Assembly (NCBI GenBank): GCA_026770615.1
Contig: MU631321.1
Coordinates: forward strand, 231,572 to 262,922
From: Pavlovales sp. CCMP2436
Taxonomy: Eukaryota; Haptophyta; Pavlovophyceae; Pavlovales
Direction of reading: 5' to 3'
DNA length: 31,351 bases
Shown: piece after piece, positions 8,941 through 16,791 of the stretch
How the letters are laid out: each line of letters starts with the position of its first letter
How positions within the stretch are numbered: the first letter of the stretch is position 1
Program-made: the position numbers and the translations under genes
Notes under the pieces: model-generated
Database searches by the model: none
What the model was told of the DNA's origin: nothing
Seen by the model: the letters and a program-made list of their open reading frames with translations, nothing else

Positions 8941-11407
8941 CAAGCAGTTGCTTCAGCGCTCGCTCTTGAGCGGATCTGTCCTGGACATGGACAGCAGACA
9001 GCCACGACAGGCTGCTCTCAGCACTCTGACTGACGCGAGCATGCAAAAGTCAATCTTCTCCGTACCTATGCCTAGGGCGGAACTACCGGGTCAAATAACT
9101 CATTTAGAAATCTTAACGAGATCAAAAGTGAACCTGCCCGTCGGCACCGATGGGAGTTTCCTAGGGATGCGATATGGCCTCGTCTGTCTAGACGACGCTT
9201 CGAACCGGGGTTGGGTTTACTTCGGAAAACATATGAGGGGGATTGCACGTCTGCTACGACTGTGGTTCCTGGAGCTCGGCACCCACGCTAACTTGGGCGC
9301 ACACCTCCTTCTCGGCCCGGGTTTTGGGCAACGGAGAATTCATACGGATGGAGGCACGAACCTCAACTCGAAGGACATTCATGATCTCTTGACTGAGTTC
9401 GGATTGTCAGTGAATGTGACCTCAGCGCACGACACGCCGGAATCCAACGGCAAGGTCGAGCGCTACATCGGGACCCTCTCGGCAGATACGAGAGCAATCC
9501 TGGCCATGTCCAAGGTGCCAAACAGGCACTGGCACTGGGCGATGGGACATGCCTGCGTAGCTCGCAACATGCTCGCATCACAGCAGATCGTACGAGACAA
9601 CATCCGCATCTGGGTCTCGCCGCATGAGATTTTCTTCGGCAGACGACCGACAGCTACACACCTAGCCGTGTTCGGAGCTCCATGCAGGATGCTCCTCATC
9701 GGCCCGGCCCGAAAGAAGAGCGGCAAACTCGGACTCCCCATGGAACGGGGATTCATTCTGGGCTACGGAGGGAATGGCGTGCAATATGGAGATTCCATGC
9801 GCTTGATCCTTGGGTACATCGTCATCTTAGCAGACGGCACGGTGAACTTCTCTCGGCACGTACAGATCAACGAGAGAGAGCTGGTCGCGGGGGGGATACA
9901 CACTCCTTGGAGAGTGAACATCGACTCGTTCGAGGGGATCTCGAGCGAGAAGAGGAGTAATCAAGCTCCCATCCCGCACGACTCCAACAAGCAGGTCAAA
10001 ACGACCACCGGCAAGCCTGTGACAGCCACCGACAAAGGCTCCGCCTCCGTTGACAGACCAATCCTCTACTCGGATGACGATTCGAGCACGAGTGGTAAGG
10101 ACACGGAGGAGGAACTGGACCGTCGTGATGGCCTCACAAGCGTGCGAGCAAGAATGTTGGAGAGAGAGAAGGAGACGGGCCTCGTCGAGGCGAACCCGAT
10201 CCAAGCTCTGCCCAAGGGGCACGACCCGCTGAGGCGGGACAGGGCTTCGAGGAGCAAGGCCAAGACCACTGAGCTGGCGTCTGCCCGAGCGGCAATAGGT
10301 ATCACGCACAAGGGGGTCCCGGTCACCCTCCCGCGCAACTTCCGCCAGGCGAGAGCATCGCCCAAGGCAGACAAGTGGCGTGAGGCGATGGAGTCCAACC
10401 TGGTAGCGCATCGAGACCTCAACAGCTTCAACGAAAAGGTGGTGAAGGCTGGTACCAGAGTACTGCCGTCACAATGGGTCTACGAGGCCAAGTCGGACAA
10501 GACGGGCGAGATCACCCGTTGGAAGGCACGCATGGTGGTGATGAGCAACTACCAGCGTGTGGGAATTGACTGCACTGAGCTGTTCTCTCCCACCATCAGG
10601 AGCGAGCAATTTCGACTTCTCCTGGCGATTGGTGCCAAGATGGACGGCAAGCGCCGGCCCAACCTGAAGCACGCCGAGGTCAAGATCTTCTGGAAAGGAG
10701 ATGTCTCGGACGCCTACCTGACGTCCAACCTTGAGGAGGGAGACCGCCCTCTGTTCGCCCTGCCAGCTGGCTATGTGGCGCAGACGACGGCCCCGCCGGG
10801 GTACATCGTCGTTGCTGAGGCCATCAAAGCACAGATGGGTCTCAAACAGTCGGGCCGCGCATGGTACCGACACCATCAAGCACGCTTGCTTGAACGTGGA
10901 TTCGTGCCCTGTGATTGCGCACCGTGTATCTTCATCAAGATTGCACCGTGTGGAGGCGTGATCATCGCCGGCAACTTCGTAGGCGACCTACTATTGCTCA
11001 CCCTGACGGGTAACCCGAAGGCAATCGACGAGCTCGCGGCAGACCTCGCAAAGCACTACACCCTGAAGGTGCAGGACGAGCTTGGGAAGTTCCTGGGCGC
11101 ACAGTTCGAGTACACCCCCAGTGGGATGTACATGCACCTAGAGACTTATCTCAGGGGGATCCTCGACAGATTCGGCATGGCCGAGAGCAAGCCGGTCCGG
11201 ACGCCGGAGGCCGAGAAGGACAACTTCGCCGAGCCTGATGAGCAGTTGCTCAACAAGAAAGACCTGAAGACGTACCAGGAGATCACGGGTGCGATCATGT
11301 TCGCCATGACGACCTGCCGACCCGACCTGGCGCACGCCACCAACTCGCTGGCAAGGCGAATGAGCATACCAAGGTGTGCGATATGCTCAGCGCCAAGCGG
11401 GTGCTAA
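8927..11407 (+). pseudogene. pol: Integrase and reverse transcriptase of the copia element
   Basis: 826 codons. The integrase core is clear: GTDGSF (first Asp), HTDGGTNLNS (second Asp), and TPESNGKVERY (Glu). The N-terminal HHCC zinc-binding domain is not visible. RT follows: PSQWVYEAKSDKTGEITRWK, KGDVSDAYL (motif A Asp present), LKQSGRAWYRH. Motif C, normally YVDD, reads FVGD (10976-10987), so one catalytic Asp is replaced by Gly and the enzyme is predicted inactive. The frame is lost near 11370, where one base seems missing; the RNase H continues in another frame. Confidence 0.9.
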
Positions 11408-11958
11408 GGTACCTAAAGGGCACCCTACGCCTAGGACTGCTCTTCCACTGCGAATTGGACAGTGTACATCCCGGCCTCTCGGCCTTCACTGACGCCGACT
11501 GGACCAACGACAGAGTGGAGTGGCGCTCCACGACCGGGTACATAGTTATGTACAACGGCACGCCCATCGCGTGGCACCCAAGCCTGCAGTCGGTCATTGC
11601 ACTCTCGACTTGAGAGTCCGAGTACATCGCCATCAGCGAGTGCTGCCGCGAGCTGGCTTATCTTCGAGGGCTGACGTCTTTCCTCCATCAGCCGGAGACA
11701 GGCCCCACCACCATCTACGATGATAACCAGGGCACGATCGACCTGGTCAAGAACCCGGTCCACCACAAACGATCGAAGCACCTCGATGTTAAATTTCACT
11801 ACATCCGTGTGGCGCACGAGAATGGCTTGATCAAGGTCATAAAGATCCACGCCGATCTCAACCGCGCGGACATCATGATCAAGGCGACTACGGCGACGAT
11901 TTTCCATCGGCACGTCGACGTTATCATGCACGATGTGGCTGCAGTCCCCACGCCGTGA
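11374..11958 (+). pseudogene. pol: RNase H domain of the copia element, with an in-frame stop
   Basis: The frame encodes AKRVLRYLKGTL, AFTDADWTNDRVEWRSTTGY and, after an in-frame TGA at 11611-11613, ESEYIAISECCRELAYLRG, YDDNQGTIDL and KRSKHLDVKFHYIR. These are the standard Ty1/copia RNase H blocks. The TGA sits where the family has Ser/Thr, just before the catalytic Glu. The true end is TGA 11956-11958, immediately before the polypurine tract. Confidence 0.9.
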
Positions 11959-11960
11959 GT

Positions 11961-11970
11961 CGCGGGGGGG
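11961..11970 (+). other. Polypurine tract
   Basis: CGCGGGGGGG lies directly against the TGTT start of the 3' LTR, the expected site of plus-strand priming. Confidence 0.75.
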
Positions 11971-12383
11971 TGTTCGCATTCATGTGCGCTCTTGAGCGTG
12001 GACGGATGTGTGTGAGTACTCGAGGGTACTCACAGGGGGTTTTATTGGATAGTTATCCTTTCCCCCATTGCGACGACACACTTCCGGTCGGCGGCATTCG
12101 TCGACGGGGTTAAGAAGGCTCTTGACCCAAATATCGGAAGTGGACTCATAGAGTCCAGGAAGAGTCCAGGATGAGAATGTTCCTAACCGTACCTAGAGTT
12201 TTTAGGGATCGCCCTATAAACTCGGTACGTTTAAGTAACCGCTCCGTCCATCTTTGCTTGTGCAAGTTTGTGCAACTGATTAGTCATCTGCTGCAGGGCG
12301 CCTCGAGCTCGAGCCGCGCACCTGTACTCAGCAGATACCATAACTGGCCTGCTGTGTGATGCCGATAGAGGTATATTCTAACA
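11971..12383 (+). repeat. 3' LTR (uninterrupted)
   Basis: 413 bp, TGTT...AACA, with TATAAA at 12215-12220. It preserves the empty target site of the MITE that split the 5' LTR. The last AACA is followed by the target duplication. Confidence 0.93.
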
Positions 12384-12388
12384 CATAC
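12384..12388. repeat. Right copy of the 5-bp target-site duplication
   Basis: CATAC here equals 5348-5352 immediately left of the 5' LTR. Five bases is the usual Ty1/copia duplication length. Confidence 0.9.
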
Positions 12389-12586
12389 TAAACCACGCGT
12401 AGAGCATCTCCGAAGGTAAGTTAAACCCGGTTCGCTCAGCTGTTTGTCCTTCTAGCTCTATATGCATTCAAAGTCACGGTGTGCTGCCTAGGCCCGCTGC
12501 CGCCCACTGCCGCCGTGCCGGAGTCACGGGAGTGCCGCGGCCGCAGCTGGCTGGCGGCAGCGAGCGGCGGCGCCGGACTTACATTA

Positions 12587-12753
12587 CAGGGGATCGCGGG
12601 CAATAAGAAACCGTCGTGTTAAAAAACGGAGCCTCGTTTTTTAGCCCTTCAATAGTAATTTTAACCAAAATTTTACCATTGTTTGAATGTAATTTGCTAA
12701 GAAACTCAGCCTCAACCTCAAAACCCGCCGTTCTTATTGCCCGTGATCTCCTG
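12587..12753. mobile_element. 167-bp TA-flanked MITE (copy 2, opposite orientation)
   Basis: Same length and termini as copy 1, with TA at 12585-12586 and 12754-12755. The left end begins CAGGGGATCGCGGGCAATAA; the right end is its near inverse. Interior blocks (for example GCTGAGTTTCTTAGCAAATT) match copy 1 on the other strand. The two copies have clearly diverged inside, so they are independent insertions of one family. Confidence 0.9.
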
Positions 12754-12846
12754 TAAATGTATGATGAATATACTGAATGCCTGAAGACAGAGTATGAATA
12801 GTGAAAATATACAGAATGATTGGACTGCGGCGCCAAGCAATATATT

Positions 12847-13088
12847 AATGTAGGGGGGTTCGGGCTGGCGGTACGTTTCAAGTTCAAGTCAGGCTGATCT
12901 AAGCGCTCTGACGCAGGCTCCTACGCGCTACGCCGAAGTGGGGAGCTGGTAGAAGTGGTGGATGATGAGGAAGCCGAAAACAAAGCGCTGGAGTCGCTGC
13001 GCAACGCGGGGCCGCCCGACAGTGCGCGAGCAAGCGAGTCCATTGGTGATCCCAGCGGTGACATATCGCTGGGAAGCGAGGTGGTTTT
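12847..13088. mobile_element. Candidate short retroelement bounded by a 15-bp direct repeat
   Basis: GCCAAGCAATATATT occurs exactly at 12832-12846 and 13089-13103, as for a target duplication made by LINE/SINE-type retrotransposition. The insert starts AATGTAGGGGGGTTC and includes GTTCAAGTC (around 12886-12894), which fits the Pol III B-box consensus. No A-rich tail is visible, so SINE identity is uncertain. The sequence around 16728-16753 starts in a similar way. Confidence 0.45.
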
Positions 13089-13103
13089 GCCAAGCAATAT
13101 ATT

Positions 13104-13265
13104 GTTCATACCTTATTATGCGCTACAGGTGCGGCATGTGCGCAGGTGAGCTGCATTTTGAGAATCTGCAAATCGACTGCATTTTGCCGACACACAACAG
13201 ATGACGACGGCTGCATTTTGTTATACGTGCAGACCAGTATTATTGTATAAATCGACTAAATAGTT
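13104..13265. repeat. Spacer with GCTGCATTTTG repeats
   Basis: GCTGCATTTTG or a close variant occurs three times (about 13150, 13187 and 13211). A strong G/C hairpin (GGGGGCTTCGCCCCCC) lies at about 13273-13288. No gene was recognised. Confidence 0.4.
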
Positions 13266-13549
13266 ATGAACCAGGGGGCTTCGCCCCCCAGACCCCCCAC
13301 GCCTGCGGCGGGCTTTCTTCTTTTTTTCAGACCCCCGCCCTCCGGGCAGAAGCCCGCCGCCAAGCCTCCCGCCGAGCCCGCCACCGACATCACCGCCCAG
13401 CTCGCCGCCCAGCCCGCCACCCAGCCCCCTGTCGAGCCCACCGCCGAGCCCGCCGCCCAGCCCGCCGCATGTACCTCCAGTATCTCTTCACGCCCAAGCC
13501 CCCGAGCGTGCCCGTGACCGTTATGCCCTCCGACGAACCCGTAGCGGAG
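13266..13549 (+). CDS. Low-complexity proline-rich coding-like stretch
   Basis: One frame from 13266 gives an Ala/Pro/Glu repeat. An overlapping frame gives SPPPSPP-type repeats as in algal hydroxyproline-rich wall proteins. A third gives MYLQYLFTPKPPSVPVTVMP ending at TAG 13547-13549, which looks the most protein-like. A GT-AG intron ending at TTTTTTTCAG (about 13329) would be possible. I cannot choose a model; it may be a fragment. Confidence 0.25.
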
Positions 13550-13588
13550 TAGGCTGAGGAAGTTTTTCAATAGTCCAGTTTTTGTCTA

Positions 13589-14169
13589 ATGTGCCCGATC
13601 GCGCCGGCGCCGCGTGCGCGTGCTCCTTCGCACTGGCTCCCTCGCGAGCGCCCCGCGGCGCGTGCGCTCTCGCGACCCCGCTTTCGCCAAAACGCAACCC
13701 GCCAGTCCTCGCCTGACCCGCATCCCGTTCCCCCTCGCAATCGCAACAGCCGCGACCGGACCAACGCGCCGCGCGCCAAGGCGAATCCCGAGTGGGGTGA
13801 CATCAATTTCCAGTGCAATCCTCCCGGGGACGGACGTTTAACTAGAAACTTACACACATCGAGTGGGTTGCGTTTTGCGAGCCGCCGCCCAACTTTGCGC
13901 CGCCCAAGCCGTGGGATGAGCAGCTCATCGCCAACATGTGCACGGGCTTCACAAACATCGGCATCCCCAAGCGGGCGTGCAGCGCCCAGCCCTCCCAGTG
14001 CCCGACGTGGGGCAAGCCCGGCTTGGTGCCCAAGTTTGGCGACGCCGACTTTGGCAACCCCAAGGGCGGCAGCTGCGAGCTCGAGACGGTGTCCAAGAAG
14101 GGCGACAACTCTGCCTGCTATAACAGCCCGTCGCCTCTGCGGATCAAGTCGGAGGAGCTCGTCATCTAG
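13589..14169 (+). CDS. Unrecognised protein with a Cys-rich C-terminus (frame change inside)
   Basis: The clearest coding part runs about 13858-14169 (TAG) and reads HIEWVAFCEPPPNFAPPKPW, ANMCTGFTNIGIPKRACSAQ, CPTWGKPGLVPKFGDADFGN, ending KSEELVI. It has six cysteines in about 100 residues, suggesting a secreted or disulfide-bonded domain. Upstream, a different frame has NPEWGDINFQCNPPGDG, so a short intron or a frameshift near 13830-13860 would link the two. I do not recognise the family. Confidence 0.35.
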
Positions 14170-14460
14170 AATCTTCCTTTTGGTGCCGACTGGAGCCGGC
14201 ACCAATGTGGGAGTGGGGGTTCAGTGTGGGTAGGGACGGCGGGAGCCCCCGCTCCTGGGCCAGTGGGCCCCAGTGTAGGTTGGGATGCGGCCTGGATGAA
14301 CAGGCCGAAATGCGCCGGAAAAAGGCCCTAATTTTTTCGCCTCCGGCGGGTTGCCTCTGACTGTCTTATATATATACTGATAGGGATTCAAGCTGGCGTC
14401 TGACTGTTCTGAATGTTTTGCTGGTCTGAGCGCTGCGTCGCCCATTGCCTGCTGCGTGCC
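14170..14460. other. Non-coding spacer
   Basis: No gene was seen. It contains an imperfect inverted G/C segment at 14178-14230 and a TATATATA stretch at 14366-14377 followed by a sequence resembling the start of the candidate retroelement at 12847. Confidence 0.4.
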
Positions 14461-14699
14461 TTAGTCGGCTGCGCTGGCTTGGGCGCCACCGCGCGTGCCG
14501 ATGGATCTCCGGTAGTGTGCCCGGGCAAGGGCGTTTAGGGAGATGATCTGCTGGTTGCTGTTTGTCGTGTTCCCACGCTGGGCAGCGATCGGGGCCAGCG
14601 CGCTCAAGCGCGCGAGCAGCAGCTGCGCATGGCCGCGTGCCGCGATCGTACCGATCGTGTCGATGAGTTGCTTCTTGATGCGCGCGGCCGCCGCTATAT
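14461..14699 (-). other. Open coding-like stretch without a start, product unknown
   Basis: On the minus strand about 79 codons are open up to TAA (14463-14461). They read ARIKKQLIDTIGTIAARGHA, QLLLARLSALAPIAAQRGNT and NALARAHYRRSIGTRGGAQ. The upstream edge TATATATAG could be a splice acceptor, making this the last exon of a lost or remote gene. It could also be chance openness in GC-rich DNA. No family recognised. Confidence 0.3.
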
Positions 14700-15079
14700 A
14701 TACACTTGTAGTCTTGTATACTTCGCTGCCGTGGCTCTGTCTGTCTTGCTTGAGTTCACAGTCACTGTGTGAGTGTGTCAGTCTAGTACATAACTAACTT
14801 GTCATATTGACATAGCCCAGTGTGCCCCTTAAGCCGAGCCCAGTACGTGCGGCGGCTGATGCATTCACTGATGGAAGTGGTCGGTAACTAGGTAAATGCG
14901 GTCCGGCACTAGTTAGGGACGATTCAATCCTGGCATGGCAACATGGCATCCACGGTGCAGCGGACGGTGGGGAGCTACATGGACCGGGGCTGATCGCCGA
15001 TGCTGTAACACGACGGCAAGCGTCATCGCCAACGGCCGACAAGCCCATCCACCCGGCGGCGCGGAGCTTGCGAAGATCC
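14700..15079. other. Spacer downstream of thioredoxin
   Basis: No supported gene. It should contain the thioredoxin 3' UTR near 15079. A TATATATA run is at 14694-14701. Confidence 0.4.
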
Positions 15080-15394
15080 CTACGCAAGCTCCGCGATCTT
15101 CGCCTCTAGCATGGCTTTGTTGGCGCCAGAGAACTGGTGGATCTTCACGCCGTTCTTGTAGAATTGGAAGGTCGGCATCGAGCTGATGCCGCAGGCCGCC
15201 GCGGTCTCGCTGTTGTCGTCGACGTCAACCTTGACCACGACGATGTCGTCGCGCTCGCCGAGCTGCTCGACGATCGGCGCGATCGCCTTGCACGGCCCGC
15301 ACCAGGTGGCCGTGAAGTCGATCACGACGAGCTTGGCGCCCGCGTCGATGAGCATCTGGTCGAACGCCTCCTTCGTGGCAATGTGCGGTGCCAT
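15080..15394 (-). CDS. TRX: Thioredoxin, cytosolic type
   Basis: 104 aa in a single exon, the normal size for a classical thioredoxin. The active site is WCGPC at residues 31-35, the buried Asp is D26 (VVIDFTATWCGPC), the cis-proline loop is SMPTF (residues 72-76), followed by FYKNGVKIHQFSGAN. There is no N-terminal targeting extension, so a cytosolic or nuclear location is expected. Function: reduction of protein disulfides using electrons from thioredoxin reductase. An extra Cys68 before the cis-Pro loop is shared with some animal and plant h-type thioredoxins. It is head to head with the kinase gene. Confidence 0.96.
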   Translation of the reverse strand: MAPHIATKEAFDQMLIDAGAKLVVIDFTATWCGPCKAIAPIVEQLGERDDIVVVKVDVDDNSETAAACGISSMPTFQFYKNGVKIHQFSGANKAMLEAKIAELA

Positions 15395-15478
15395 CGGGCT
15401 TCGGCGGTGTCAGCGGCGAATGTCGCGGTCGGTCGGCGGTTGCCGGTTTGGGCGGTCGACGTTTTTTTTTAATTGACC

Positions 15479-15600
15479 CAAAACTCACCCCGAACTCCAC
15501 TGGCCGAACACTTCGAACTCACTCCGAACTCACATCAAACTCATTCCAAGCTCGCACAGAACTCAACCCGAACTCACCGAACTACCCTTCGAACTCAATC
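15479..15600. repeat. Degenerate GAACTCA tandem array
   Basis: About ten copies of AACTC, mostly as (C)GAACTCA, occur at 10-15 bp spacing in the shared promoter region. All lie in one orientation. Confidence 0.75.
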
Positions 15601-15673
15601 CGTTTGCCTTGCCAGACGCCAAACGATTAATGGTAAACGCCTGGCACTACTGGTCCGAAGTCTGGCAAAGAGA

Positions 15674-15732
15674 CAAACGAACGGTCAATAGGGGGGAGTG
15701 GGGCTGAACGAACGCGTTTGACCGTTCGTTTG
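15674..15732. repeat. Perfect 15-bp inverted repeat (29-nt loop)
   Basis: CAAACGAACGGTCAA at 15674-15688 pairs with its reverse complement at 15718-15732. Further CGTTTG/CAAACG words cluster in the surrounding 130 bp. It could be a protein-binding palindrome, or a decayed small element. Confidence 0.8.
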
Positions 15733-15944
15733 CCCGTTTGCCAAACCGTTCGTCACACCAAGGTCACACAACTTTTAAAAACGACCGACCAAGGGTGGCG
15801 CGTCTGGGCACGCGGTGGTCGACAGAGGATCCTTGGAGTCCCCGCGTCTACGCGGAGGTTGGCTCCGGGGCGCTAGGTCCGCGGACCGCCCTCTCCTGTC
15901 GGGATTCCGCGGCGACTCGCTCGGGGTAGCTGCTCCACTCCGGG

Positions 15945-16751
15945 ATGGAGCGGTACGTCAAGCTCGAGACGATCGGCCGCGGCTCCTACGCCAAGGTGCG
16001 CAAGGTGAAGCTCTCCATCACGGGCGAGATCTTTGCCATGAAGGTGCGCGCCAAGCCGGGCTGTAATGCGGCCAGGGGCGGGCAGGCGGCTCTCCGGGGA
16101 GACAGTTCGGGCGCAGATGGGCATGCCTGGCGTGCGCGCGCGCGCGCGAGTGCTCGCCGAGCCGTCCACCACCACTCCCCCTCCCGGCAGGTGGTGAAGA
16201 AGTCGCTGCTCAAGCGGCGCAGACAGTGGTCGGCGTCCGAGGGGCGGTACAAAAACGCCTACGACGACGTGCTGCGCGAGATCGCGCTCATGAAGAAGCT
16301 GAGCCACCCCAACGTGATTCGGATGCACGAGGTGGTTGACGACCCCGAGAAGGACAAGCTCTGCATCGTGCTGGACTTCCACCTCAACGGTGCGCTCATG
16401 GACACGGGCGGGCTGCCCGACGAGCCGCAGACTCCGCTCGAGCTCGAGGACGCGCGCCGCTTCTTCGTAGACGTGGTGGAGGGCCTCACCTACCTGCACT
16501 TCCAGGACGTGGTCCACTTCGACCTCAAGCCGGTGCGTGTGTGTGTGTGTGTGTGCGTGCGTGTGTATGTGTGTGTGTGCGTGTGTGTGTGTAGTGTGCG
16601 TGTGCGTGCGTGTGTGTGTGTGTGGGCGTGTGTGTGTGTGTGTGTGTTTGTGTGTATATATATCTGTATATCTATATATAGTTTTCAAACTCCCAAATAT
16701 CGGAAGCCCACACTGGCCATATATATTAATGAAAGGGGGTTCTGGCTGACG

Positions 16752-16791
<40 letters not shown>

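Larger units (their letters stand above)
5353..12383 (+). mobile_element. Ty1/copia-type LTR retrotransposon, structurally complete but coding-defective
   Basis: LTRs at 5353-5932 and 11971-12383 start TGTT and end AACA. A 5-bp target duplication CATAC flanks the element exactly (5348-5352 and 12384-12388). The internal order is gag-like ORFs, aspartic protease, integrase, reverse transcriptase, RNase H, which is the Ty1/copia order with integrase before RT. Over the 386 positions before the MITE site the LTRs differ at about six bases by eye (about 1.6%), so the insertion is fairly young. The coding region is nevertheless broken several times (frame changes, in-frame stops, altered RT active site). 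No primer-binding site matching initiator Met tRNA was recognised downstream of the 5' LTR. Confidence 0.93.
15395..15944. promoter_or_regulatory. Divergent promoter region of thioredoxin and the kinase fusion gene
   Basis: 550 bp separate the two starts. It contains an array of degenerate CGAACTCA-like repeats and a perfect 15-bp inverted repeat (both listed separately). An in-frame TAG 18 nt upstream of the kinase ATG fixes that start. Promoter function is inferred from the arrangement. Confidence 0.45.

Noticed and set aside
16692..16706. CCCAAATATCGGAAG shared between the kinase intron and the LTRs (5508-5522)
   Set aside because: A single 15-base match is close to chance expectation in a 31-kb window and has no flanking similarity.
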